23,697 bases of DNA from a virus: IMG/VR virus record IMGVR_UViG_3300037070_001924, positions 1-23,697 of that record. One strand, written 5' to 3'. This document shows, one piece after another, positions 7,392 through 14,395 of the stretch. Below the pieces are notes generated by a model. It had not been told where the DNA came from and did not search any database. It was given only the letters and a program-made list of their open reading frames with translations. The stretch's first letter is position 1, and each line of letters starts with the position of its first letter. A program made the translations under genes and the position numbers.

Positions 7392-7945
7392 TTCCCGACA
7401 CGAAATACGGAGAGTGGGACTACAAGAATGCGCTCAAACCGTTCCCCTATGACGACACGCCGACTTACGAGATTGGCGGCGCTTGGGTCAGTGACCGCGG
7501 ACTCGTTGAAGATTGGGGTTGCGGCACCGGTTGGGCTGCAAAGTACATCGAGAAGGCTGGGTATCGCGGCTTGGACGGAGCGTGGTCCCGATGGGCAACT
7601 CAGGTGGTGGACCTTCGGGAATACCGGTCGAACGTGCCCTGCATTTTCATGCGGCACGTGTTGGAGCACAATGCCGACTGGCGCTTGATTGCAGACAACC
7701 TAGCGCATTCGTGGACCGACCGGGCTGTGGTTATCTTGTTCATTCCGCCGCAGCCGGAGGAACTGGATGTAGGTGGACCCGACTGGCCGGTGCCGGACAT
7801 TGCGGTTAGCGGACCCGAACTGTTCGACCTGCTCGCCCCGTCCGACATGCCCGAGGTCAAATTCTACGTCCAGGAGCTTCACTACCCGCCCGAGGACAGC
7901 ATCCAGTGGGGTTGGGAAGGCGTCATCATGATGGAACGTGCCTGA
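7388..7945 (+). CDS. class I SAM-dependent methyltransferase
   Basis: 185-residue methyltransferase-fold protein. The glycine-rich SAM motif VEDWGCGTGWAAKYI is at about residues 40-54, an acidic strand end (GYRGLDGAW) follows, and MRHVLEHNADW (88-98) matches the post-motif block of Methyltransf_11/25-like enzymes. The C-terminal half is Pro/Glu-rich with a regular strand pattern ending WGWEGVIMME. The GTG at 7388 overlaps the FkbM stop as GTGA, indicating coupled translation. Upstream in-frame starts would run deep into the previous gene. The substrate is unknown; sugar, protein or small-molecule methylation are all possible. A glycan target is inferred from the neighbours. Confidence 0.78.
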   Translation: MIPDTKYGEWDYKNALKPFPYDDTPTYEIGGAWVSDRGLVEDWGCGTGWAAKYIEKAGYRGLDGAWSRWATQVVDLREYRSNVPCIFMRHVLEHNADWRLIADNLAHSWTDRAVVILFIPPQPEELDVGGPDWPVPDIAVSGPELFDLLAPSDMPEVKFYVQELHYPPEDSIQWGWEGVIMMERA

Positions 7946-8534
7946 GTGGCATGGGCCGATTCCCGTCCACACTGTGGACCGAATCCGAGTGGTCTATGTA
8001 GAAGTCCCAAAGGCGGGCTGTACTTCCATCAAATGGGCGTTAGCTAAGTACCGAGGCGACGGTCGGCCCCCGCAGGGGGAGGACATTCATCGGTGGTTTG
8101 GTTACATCGAGGCACGCAATCCAACCCAGCTGCACGAATGGCTACAATATCGTTGGCCGGGTTGGTTCAGGTTCACGGTGGTTCGTGACCCTGTGACGCG
8201 ATTTGAGTCCTTTTACTGGGGAAACAAGTACGGTGAAGAGGGCGACATAAACAGGTACGTCAGGAGGGGGCGAATCAATGAGGCGATGCGACACGATATT
8301 CACGCGGTTCCGCAGACAACCTTGCTGGGTAACACGCTATCCGACTTCGATTTCGTGGGACACACTGAAAACATGGACGAGGTTGCCAAGGTGTTGAGCG
8401 AAGCCGCGAATCGGAAGGTGAAGATTCCACACTTGAACGCGTCGCCTATTGAGCGAGTGCCCACCCTAGCAGCCACTCGCCGTCGCTTGCGCACGCTCTA
8501 TCGTCGCGATATGAGGACCTTCGGCTATGTCTGA
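7938..8534 (+). CDS. sulfotransferase, family 2 type
   Basis: 198-residue PAPS-dependent sulfotransferase that would move a sulfuryl group to a hydroxyl, most often on a carbohydrate. The 5'-phosphosulfate loop VEVPKAGCTSIKWAL is at about residues 21-35. The 3'-phosphate motif FTVVRDPVTRFESFY is at about 79-93. Further family blocks are FDFVGHTENMDEVAKVL, IPHLNAS and the terminal FGY. The length is at the short end but the fold looks complete. The GTG at 7938 overlaps the preceding gene by 8 nt, and the stop overlaps the next ATG by 8 nt. No PAPS-making genes are visible, so it would depend on host PAPS. Such genes are uncommon in phage structural operons. Confidence 0.88.
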   Translation: MPEWHGPIPVHTVDRIRVVYVEVPKAGCTSIKWALAKYRGDGRPPQGEDIHRWFGYIEARNPTQLHEWLQYRWPGWFRFTVVRDPVTRFESFYWGNKYGEEGDINRYVRRGRINEAMRHDIHAVPQTTLLGNTLSDFDFVGHTENMDEVAKVLSEAANRKVKIPHLNASPIERVPTLAATRRRLRTLYRRDMRTFGYV

Positions 8535-9930
8535 GCCCAAGGTGGCTATCGTCGTTCCATGGCGCGGAGGCGACCGGGACCGTGAACGAGCCTGGCGCTG
8601 GACCCGCGAATGGTGGGAGCAATTCGGCTGGCCGGTCCATGAGGTTGAGCACAAGCCACCCGTTCCGTTCAATCGCTCCTGGTGCATCAATGAAGGTGCA
8701 CGACGGGCTGGCGAGTGGGATGTTCTAATTGCCATCGACGCCGACGTGTTCGAAGAGAACCACGAGCAAGTGCATGAAGGTGTGAGGGTGGCGTGGGACA
8801 CCGGTAAGCTGGTTGTTCCGCATTTGGTGGGAGCCGACCTTTCTCACCGGGGCACCGACCTCATGTTGGCCGGTCAGAGTTGGACTAGGAGCATTGTAGC
8901 CCGTCGGCCGGTGTGTACCTCGAGGGTTACCATCATACGGCGGGACCTGTTTGAGCGCGTCGGTGGCTTCGACCAGAGATTCCAGGGGTGGGGCCATGAG
9001 GATGTTGCGTTCTGGGCAGCGGCGGTTCCAATCAACGGCGTAGCTCAACTGCCGGGGACGTGCTATCACCTTTGGCACACTCCCAGCTTGCGAGCCGCCC
9101 GTGGGACTCGTGATTGGATGGAAGGCAAGAAGCTCGCGGACCGTTACCTCACAGCGTTTCGGAATGGACCGCCTGCGGTTGACGAGATACTCAATGAGCG
9201 GAAAGTGACCCAGCGCTACGCCCCGGAGCAAGCCCCTGGGACGGCGGAGGTCCCGGCGTATGGCTCCGTTGACGTGATTGTGCCCACGGCGGGCCGACGG
9301 GCCTACCTAGAGGCGACCCTGGCGTCCTTCAAAGAGAGAGTCAAGGGCAGTATCGGTCGCAAGACCATCCAGGACGATTCGGGCGACCCGGAGTTCGGTG
9401 AATGGCTTGCCACCCACTACGGAAGCGAATGGGACATCATTACGACTCCAGGCAAGACGGGGTTCACTGAGGCCATTCGCAGCTTGTGGGCCTACGAGCA
9501 GAGTAAGAACGGTGAGGGTTCGCCCTACATCTTCCACCTGGAAGACGACTTCACGTTCGACCAGGACATTAATCTGAACGACATGATTACCGTCCTGGAA
9601 TCGGACCAGCGTCTCGCTCAAGTTGCCTTGCTGCGGGGTCCCTGGGCTGAGGACGAAATAAAAGCAGGCGGCATTATTCAGCAGCATCCGGGTAGTTACC
9701 AGTGGAAAGAAGCAGCTGGCCTCCCTTACATGCAACACCGGAGGTACTTCACCACTAACCCCTGCGTCTACCGGCGCGGACTCTTAGACCGGGGCTGGCC
9801 TAACATAAAGAACTCGGAGATTGTTTTCACGAAGCGGATGCGGGCGCGGTCAATGTACTTCGCCTACTTTGGAGACGGCACGCCAATGTGCACTCATATT
9901 GGCGACGAGCGTGTGGGGATTGGTTACTGA
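8527..9930 (+). CDS. two-domain glycosyltransferase
   Basis: 467 residues with two GT-A-like domains. Domain 1 (about 5-225) has PWRGGDRDRERAW, a DxD metal/sugar-nucleotide motif DAD at 71-73, the galactosyltransferase-C-terminal-like block GGFDQRFQGWGHED at 146-159, and HLWH at 181-184. Domain 2 (about 247-467) starts DVIVPTAGRRAYLEATLASF like a family-2 glycosyltransferase, has HLEDDF at about 337-342 as its probable metal site, and ends in a conserved-looking MCTHIGDERVGIGY. The two domains differ from each other. The start ATG 8527 overlaps the sulfotransferase stop, and the stop overlaps the next start (TGATG). It could add two successive sugars. The acceptor is unknown. Confidence 0.85.
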   Translation: MSEPKVAIVVPWRGGDRDRERAWRWTREWWEQFGWPVHEVEHKPPVPFNRSWCINEGARRAGEWDVLIAIDADVFEENHEQVHEGVRVAWDTGKLVVPHLVGADLSHRGTDLMLAGQSWTRSIVARRPVCTSRVTIIRRDLFERVGGFDQRFQGWGHEDVAFWAAAVPINGVAQLPGTCYHLWHTPSLRAARGTRDWMEGKKLADRYLTAFRNGPPAVDEILNERKVTQRYAPEQAPGTAEVPAYGSVDVIVPTAGRRAYLEATLASFKERVKGSIGRKTIQDDSGDPEFGEWLATHYGSEWDIITTPGKTGFTEAIRSLWAYEQSKNGEGSPYIFHLEDDFTFDQDINLNDMITVLESDQRLAQVALLRGPWAEDEIKAGGIIQQHPGSYQWKEAAGLPYMQHRRYFTTNPCVYRRGLLDRGWPNIKNSEIVFTKRMRARSMYFAYFGDGTPMCTHIGDERVGIGY

Positions 9931-10664
9931 TGCGCGACCCTAAAGTCGTCGTTTTGGTGCCGCTTCGCCTGGATGAAGCCGACCCGGCTCGCGCCAAGGC
10001 GTGGGACTTCACAAGAGAACACCTCGAGAGTTTTGGCTGGCCCATCTACACGGCCGATTCCGTTGGGCCGTGGAAACGAGCCGAAGCAATCAACCGGGCA
10101 GCCCGTGAAGCTGATATGGTGAGCGACGCTTCCTGGGACATCGCGGTTATCGCTGATGCCGACACCATCCACTTGCCGCAGGACTTGCGGAGTGGGGTGG
10201 TGTTGGCAGCGAAGCTGCAGACTCTGGTGATTCCGTGGCGCACGCGGTGGAAGTTGTCACAGGCGGGAACCCAGCGGTTCTACGAGCACGGGATTCCCGG
10301 CTACACGGCGGAGGACCTCGACAGGAAGGACCGCACGCGCACGCGGATGCCGCCCAAGGTCCGTGGCGGAACGACCATCGTTCCTCGTAACGTGTGGGGA
10401 CGAGTAGGAGGCTTCGATGAAGGGTTCGTTGAATGGGGTCACGAGGATGTCGCTTTTCGAATCGCAGCGGCGACGCTTACGCCAGGCCGAATCAACGAGC
10501 TGTTCGGAACCATCTGGCATCTGTGGCATCCACGGAATATTAACCACGACCACCGTCATGACAACGACACCCGACTCGGACAGTACAACGAAGCCGACGG
10601 TAGCAAGATTCGCATGCTCGATCTGCTCAACAAGCTTGAGGTGTTGCCAGGAGTGCCATCGTGA
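9930..10664 (+). CDS. glycosyltransferase (GT-A, paralogue)
   Basis: 244-residue single-domain glycosyltransferase, clearly paralogous to domain 1 of the preceding gene. It shares the N-terminal VVVLVPLRLDE block followed by AKAWDFTREHLESFGWPIY (compare AWRWTREWWEQFGWPVH). The DAD motif is at 76-78, GGFDEGFVEWGHED at 160-173, and HLWHPR at 197-202. It has no second domain. The start at 9930 shares bases with the previous stop (TGATG); an upstream in-frame ATG at 9888 would only extend into the previous gene. The 3' end overlaps the next gene as GTGA. The role is inferred to be one sugar-adding step of the cassette's glycan. Confidence 0.85.
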   Translation: MRDPKVVVLVPLRLDEADPARAKAWDFTREHLESFGWPIYTADSVGPWKRAEAINRAAREADMVSDASWDIAVIADADTIHLPQDLRSGVVLAAKLQTLVIPWRTRWKLSQAGTQRFYEHGIPGYTAEDLDRKDRTRTRMPPKVRGGTTIVPRNVWGRVGGFDEGFVEWGHEDVAFRIAAATLTPGRINELFGTIWHLWHPRNINHDHRHDNDTRLGQYNEADGSKIRMLDLLNKLEVLPGVPS

Positions 10665-11398
10665 AGCTCACCGTGGTCGTAGCGTTCCGTGATTCGTCGC
10701 CGGAGCAGGACCGAGCCCGATTGTGGAATTGGCTGCTTCCCAAGTACGGTCAGCATTTCCCCGGTTGCACCGTGGTCATCGGAACAGACAACGGCGAAGA
10801 CCCGTTCCACAAAACCGTCGCCTTGAACCGGGCCGTCGCTGACGCCGATGACGGGTTCATCATGTTGAACGACACTGACACGTGGTGTCCAAGCTCACTG
10901 GTAAAGGCGGGCCTGACGATGTTGGCTGAGCATCCCGACTCGTGGGTGCGGCCGTGGAATCTTAAGCTGAAGCTGGGTCCCGACGACACGGAATGGGTCC
11001 TCAAGCATGGACCGGAGTGGGACGGCGAAGTGCCGGTGAATGCCGACCATCCGCTCCGCAGGGAAAACCTGAACACCTATTGGGCCGCGCCACCCTGGCT
11101 GTTCACGAAGGAACAATTCGACCGCGTTGGTGGCTTCGATGAACGATTCCGAGGCTGGGGACAGGAAGATGAAGCATTCTGTCTGGCGATGCGGGCAATC
11201 GTGGGCCGTCCTAAGACCGTCCTAGGGCAAGCCGTCCATTTGCACCATCCGCGTATCGGACGGTCCGGTAAAGACTGGTGGCCCGGCGAAGAGAAACTCG
11301 ACACCCACCATCGACGCCCCAACGAGAAGCTAGTGGTTCAGTACAAGTCACTCGTCCGCCGTCCAAAAGACATGGAGCAGTTTGTGAGGTCGCGATGA
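10661..11398 (+). CDS. glycosyltransferase (GT-A, paralogue)
   Basis: 245-residue glycosyltransferase, third copy of the same domain type. It has VVVAFRDSSPEQDRARLW, a DTD motif at 71-73 (LNDTDTW), GGFDERFRGWGQED at 157-170 and HLHHPR at 193-198. The spacing of the motifs is preserved relative to the two upstream copies, while the rest has diverged, suggesting old duplications and different sugar specificities. The GTG at 10661 overlaps the previous stop (GTGA). The last codons overlap the ATG of the head-tail connector gene (ATGA), so the cassette is translationally continuous with the structural genes. Confidence 0.85.
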   Translation: MKLTVVVAFRDSSPEQDRARLWNWLLPKYGQHFPGCTVVIGTDNGEDPFHKTVALNRAVADADDGFIMLNDTDTWCPSSLVKAGLTMLAEHPDSWVRPWNLKLKLGPDDTEWVLKHGPEWDGEVPVNADHPLRRENLNTYWAAPPWLFTKEQFDRVGGFDERFRGWGQEDEAFCLAMRAIVGRPKTVLGQAVHLHHPRIGRSGKDWWPGEEKLDTHHRRPNEKLVVQYKSLVRRPKDMEQFVRSR

Positions 11399-12027
11399 CA
11401 GTACCCTTCATTTCGGTAGCTGATCTTGGCAAGTACACCGGCCAGGATTTAAGCTCAAGTGACTTAGCGGTCATGATGGCGGATTCCGCATGCCAGATGA
11501 TTCGGGACGAGATTGACCAGCTCATCAACTATGTTGAGGATGACGTGGTGACGCTGGACGGCAAGGACCGGAACATGCTCGTCCCGCCCGAGCTTCCCAT
11601 TGTGGATGTGACCGAAATCACTATCGACGGTGGTGACCCGCTGGTTGCCGACGACGATTACCGTGTCGTCAACGAACGGACGATGATTCAGCGCCTGAGC
11701 AGCGGGGTTCCCGACGATGATGTCGTGTGGAGCCGCGAGACGGCTATCCAGGTCACGTACTCGCACGGCTGGGTGGTGAGCGAAGATGCCGTGGACGTGC
11801 CAGCCGGTAAGATTCGAGTGCCGTCCAGCCTCCGGGCAGTCGCGCTATCGTTAGCGGCGCTCGGATTGGTGGCTGGACGAACTGGAGTCGGTGGTGTGAG
11901 TTCCGAAACCATCGGCCGCTACAAGTACACCATCGACTCCAGTTCTTCGTCCTCGTCGAGCGGCATGATTCTAAGCGACGACCAGTTGAACATCCTCCAC
12001 AAGTATTACGTGGAGGCGGTTGCGTGA
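11395..12027 (+). CDS. head-tail connector protein
   Basis: 210-residue protein in the position of the HK97 gp6-like adaptor that docks under the portal. Features fit: an N-terminal helical bundle (FISVADLGKYTGQDLSSSDLA, then helix MADSACQMIRDEIDQLI), a central beta part (PPELPIVDVTEITIDG, DDDYRVVNERTMIQRL, IQVTYSHGW), and a return helix PSSLRAVALSLAALGLVAG. A run of eight serines (about 182-189) sits in a probable loop before the C-terminal helix. The ATG at 11395 overlaps the last glycosyltransferase stop. A much longer in-frame extension upstream lies inside that gene and is not used. The family call rests on fold pattern and gene order. Confidence 0.75.
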   Translation: MTVPFISVADLGKYTGQDLSSSDLAVMMADSACQMIRDEIDQLINYVEDDVVTLDGKDRNMLVPPELPIVDVTEITIDGGDPLVADDDYRVVNERTMIQRLSSGVPDDDVVWSRETAIQVTYSHGWVVSEDAVDVPAGKIRVPSSLRAVALSLAALGLVAGRTGVGGVSSETIGRYKYTIDSSSSSSSSGMILSDDQLNILHKYYVEAVA

Positions 12028-12377
12028 CCGTTGAGAGCCTTATGACTCAGCCTGCCACACTCAAGACCCTGACCGGGGAAACTCGCGGGGCTGCGGGCGG
12101 GTCCGAGCCCACCTACAGCGACACGGCGTTCACCGGCTACTTCGAGCCAGAGCCGCCGATTGGCCTGGAGGGTGAGGCTCTGCAAGTGGGCAACTATGAA
12201 ATGGGTCGCTGGTTCGGTTGTGCGCCGCTCTCCCTAACGTTCACTGGTCACGATGTCATCGAGTACAATGGTGAGATACTCGAACTGACCGGCCCGCCCC
12301 GCAAGATGTGGAATCCGCGAACAAGCGCCTTTTCGCATTACGAGTTGTCGTTGCGGGTAGTGGAGGTTGACCAGTGA
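12024..12377 (+). CDS. head-tail stopper/joining protein
   Basis: 117-residue beta-rich protein in the slot of the head-completion (stopper) protein that closes the DNA channel below the connector. It has short strands with the pattern FTGYFEPEPP, LSLTFTGHDVIEYNGEILEL and a terminal YELSLRVVEV, typical of small SH3/barrel-like joining proteins. The GTG at 12024 overlaps the connector stop (GTGA) and its own stop overlaps the next gene (GTGA). No motif alone is decisive; the assignment is by size, secondary-structure pattern and order. Confidence 0.6.
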   Translation: MTVESLMTQPATLKTLTGETRGAAGGSEPTYSDTAFTGYFEPEPPIGLEGEALQVGNYEMGRWFGCAPLSLTFTGHDVIEYNGEILELTGPPRKMWNPRTSAFSHYELSLRVVEVDQ

Positions 12378-12799
12378 CCACGATGAACTTGGAATCCGCC
12401 CTGTTCGACTACTTGACGTCGGACCCAGGCGTGGAAAGCCTGGTGGACGACCGAGTTTATCCGATGCGGGTCCCTGAGGGTGCAATCCTGCCCGCCATTT
12501 CGTACGGGCGCACGTCGGCGACTCGAACGTACACGTACGACTCGTTCGAAGACACCAACGCGTTCGTGCGGGTGCGGATGCAGTTCAACTGTTGGTCATC
12601 AAAGGCCGAAGAGGCCATGCAGGTTGGGGAGGCGGTGCTACTGGCACTAAGCGGGTACGACGGGGAACTGAGCGGTCAGCTCGTCGCAAGCGCGTTCAAC
12701 GTGCTTGAACAGGACATGTATGAAGGTGAAACAAAGATGTACAGAAGGATGCTCGATTTCATGATTCTGTACGAAGATGAGCTAACGCCCAGCAGCTAG
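12374..12799 (+). CDS. tail terminator / completion protein (DUF3168-like)
   Basis: 141 residues matching the tail-completion family often annotated DUF3168, which caps the tail tube and joins it to the head. Features: N-terminal helix ESALFDYLTSDPGVESLVDDRVYP, the strand ILPAISYGRTS, FVRVRMQFNCWSSKAEEAMQ followed by a helix, and the terminal strand YRRMLDFMILYED. A GTG at 12374 overlapping the previous stop is used; an in-frame ATG three codons later (12383) is possible. The gene lies directly before the tail tube gene, the usual place. Confidence 0.75.
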   Translation: MTTMNLESALFDYLTSDPGVESLVDDRVYPMRVPEGAILPAISYGRTSATRTYTYDSFEDTNAFVRVRMQFNCWSSKAEEAMQVGEAVLLALSGYDGELSGQLVASAFNVLEQDMYEGETKMYRRMLDFMILYEDELTPSS

Positions 12800-12831
12800 C
12801 CTGACTAGGAAAGAGAAGGAGGAACGTCGCA

Positions 12832-13233
12832 ATGACGAAATACGCAGGACGCGGATTCACCGTCACGCTGGAAGGAGGCGACCCGCTTCCGCAGCTTCGG
12901 GAGTTCGGAGCGTTCGGTTCCACTCGCGCGCTCATCGACGCCACGGCTTACGGCGACGACTGGACGGACTTCGTGACGGGCCTGCAGGACGGAGACGAGG
13001 TAGCGTTCACCATCGCCTACGACCCGGCCGACGTGGACCACACCGAGTTGATCGACGCTTACGACAACACCGATGGCCGGGTTACCTTCACGGTGGTCCA
13101 CACGGCCTCGGGTTTCGAGGCGTTCATCAACTGCATCATCAACGCGCTCCGGCGCGAGTCGCCAATCGACGGTCTGTTCGCCCTCTCGGGAACGCTCAAG
13201 ATCGTCAACCCTGGCGTCGTTGTCCCAACGTAA
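12832..13233 (+). CDS. major tail (tube) protein
   Basis: 133-residue beta-rich protein predicted to polymerise as the tail tube. The strand pattern FTVTLEGGDPLPQLREFGAF, EVAFTIAYDPADVD, RVTFTVVHTASG and DGLFALSGTLKIV is like tube proteins of long-tailed phages. It is at the small end for the family and has no added C-terminal Ig-like domain. The gene has a strong site (GAAGGAGGAACG before ATG 12832) and is flanked by small non-coding gaps, consistent with high, independent translation of an abundant protein. It is followed by the chaperone genes, the standard order. Confidence 0.8.
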   Translation: MTKYAGRGFTVTLEGGDPLPQLREFGAFGSTRALIDATAYGDDWTDFVTGLQDGDEVAFTIAYDPADVDHTELIDAYDNTDGRVTFTVVHTASGFEAFINCIINALRRESPIDGLFALSGTLKIVNPGVVVPT

Positions 13234-13305
13234 CACTGAAAGCCCCTAGCACTTCGCACCACCAGCACGTGACCATGAACATCTATTGAAGGGGGCACCA
13301 CAGTC

Positions 13306-13704
13306 ATGAGACTTACTGCCGACGCGATTCGCGCCGTTGACGACCTTGTATACGAGGACGTGGAGGTTCCCGAGTGGGGCGGGTCCGTCATTGTCCGAGG
13401 TCTAACGGCGAAGGAACGAGACAACTACGACCGGGAAATCATCCGCGTAGACAACCACGGCAACACCTCTTTGGGGCGCTTGGAGAATCTCCGGGCGCTC
13501 CTCGTTGTGCGCTGCCTCGTCAACGAGGACCACACCCGAATGTATCGGGACGCTGACGCCAAGTGGCTTGGCGAGAAGTCGTCCAAGGTCATCGGTGAAC
13601 TCTACGACGTGGCGGCACGGTTGAGCGGCATGCGAGCCGAGGAAGTTGAAGAGGTTGCGGCGGATTTAGACGGCGACCAGCCCGACAGCAACTCTTCCGA
13701 GTAG
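13306..13704 (+). CDS. tail assembly chaperone, upstream frame (G-like)
   Basis: 132-residue acidic protein in the place of lambda gpG. It would bind the tape measure and tube subunits during tail assembly and not enter the virion. It has a beta-rich start (VYEDVEVPEWGGSVIVRGL) then helical parts (RLENLRALLVVRCLVNED, SSKVIGELYDVAARLSGM) and an acidic tail. The ribosome site is GAAGGGGG at 13288-13295. The last 12 codons follow a GGATTTA heptamer at which ribosomes are predicted to slip -1 and make a longer fusion with the next frame. Confidence 0.78.
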   Translation: MRLTADAIRAVDDLVYEDVEVPEWGGSVIVRGLTAKERDNYDREIIRVDNHGNTSLGRLENLRALLVVRCLVNEDHTRMYRDADAKWLGEKSSKVIGELYDVAARLSGMRAEEVEEVAADLDGDQPDSNSSE

Positions 13705-14120
13705 CGCTCGCGCTGGGAATGCCGGTTGGGGTGCTGCTGGACGGTATCCCGAGAATGGAGCGGTGTGGGTGGCGGGGCCGCAAGGAGCGGCAAGTCGGCT
13801 GGGTTTCGCCACCCATTTCCGCGCTTGAACTACAGGAATGGAGCGCGTTCGAAATGGTGAACGGGCCTATTCTGATTCACGACCGCATTGAGACAAGCAT
13901 CGCGATTGCGGCCATGACTTCGGCGGCTCCATACACCGACAAGAATCGACCCAACAAGCTCAGCGATTTCATTCCGGTGTGGGACCACGTGCTGGCGTCC
14001 AAGCCGAAACAATCGGCCGACGACATCATGGAAGCGATCAAGTCCATGGCAATCAAGAAATACGACCAGGAGGAAGGGAGGGACGTGTTCTATGGCGACA
14101 GCGGTGACGTTCATCCCTAA
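13650..14120 (+). CDS. tail assembly chaperone, downstream frame (T-like), reached by -1 frameshift
   Basis: Open in the -1 frame from 13650 (after a TGA at 13647) to 14120. The predicted fusion runs from 13306 to the TTA codon at 13666-13668, continues in the -1 frame from 13668, and is about 271 residues. The first downstream-frame part reads RRRPARQQLFRVALALGMPV, then ISALELQEWSAFEM and a helix. This resembles the T part of GT chaperones (an LALALGM block followed by an xxEWxAF block). The LALAL block lies before the first ATG (13719), which itself has no good ribosome site. This supports production by frameshift rather than as a free protein. The end overlaps the next gene by 29 nt. Confidence 0.72.
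   Translation, partial: RGCGGFRRRPARQQLFRVALALGMPVGVLLDGIPRMERCGWRGRKERQVGWVSPPISALELQEWSAFEMVNGPILIHDRIETSIAIAAMTSAAPYTDKNRPNKLSDFIPVWDHVLASKPKQSADDIMEAIKSMAIKKYDQEEGRDVFYGDSGDVHP
13662..13668 (+). promoter_or_regulatory. -1 ribosomal slippery heptamer GGATTTA
   Basis: G GAT TTA is in correct phase for tandem slippage in the chaperone gene (zero-frame codons GAT at 13663, TTA at 13666). It falls inside the only stretch (13650-13704) where both frames are open. The same heptamer is, to my knowledge, the MMTV pro-pol shift site. No convincing downstream pseudoknot was found by eye. Confidence 0.65.
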
Positions 14121-14394
14121 TCCTGCGTTGGAAGCAGAGTGGTACAGCAGCGCAGAAGCTAACCTAATGATGACCAGCATTGGCGAACAGATTCGGTCGA
14201 TCGCTAAAGGTCTGTGTCCAGTTGACACGGGCCTGCTGGCTAGTTCGATTGAATCGTTCGTGGGATTTAGCGAAATGGGTCGTCTCGAAGTGATGGTTGG
14301 CTCGAGCGTTCGCTACGCCGGATTCGTGGAGTTCGGCACGTCCAAAATGGCTGCGCAGCCTTACCTGCGCCCGGCGCTCGACTCGGTGATGTAG
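14092..14394 (+). CDS. HK97 gp10-like head-tail/tail completion protein
   Basis: 100-residue protein of the HK97-gp10-like family, normally acting at the head-tail neck. It has a helical N-terminus (MTSIGEQIRSIAKGLCPVDTG), then the family signature PVDTGLLASSI, and the later block YAGFVEFGTSKMAAQPYLRPAL. The ATG at 14092 follows a strong purine site (AGGAGGAAGGGAGGG, 14068-14082). The gene overlaps the end of the T-like frame and precedes the tape measure gene. This position is unusual, since the family is generally encoded between the stopper and the tail terminator. Confidence 0.85.
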   Translation: MATAVTFIPNPALEAEWYSSAEANLMMTSIGEQIRSIAKGLCPVDTGLLASSIESFVGFSEMGRLEVMVGSSVRYAGFVEFGTSKMAAQPYLRPALDSVM

Positions 14395-14395
14395 A

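Noticed and set aside
6816-11398. Cassette as a DNA hypermodification or anti-restriction system
   Set aside because: No nucleotide kinase, hydroxymethylase, thymidylate-synthase-like or base-modifying enzyme is present. FkbM, sulfotransferase and GT-A enzymes point to glycan chemistry instead.
13703-13714. Hairpin AGCG-CTCG-CGCT as frameshift stimulator
   Set aside because: Only 4 bp and about 34 nt downstream of the slippery site, too far for the usual 5-9 nt spacing.
13719-14120. Independent gene starting at ATG 13719
   Set aside because: No good ribosome site, and the conserved-looking VALALG block lies upstream of the ATG in the same frame. A frameshift product explains it better.
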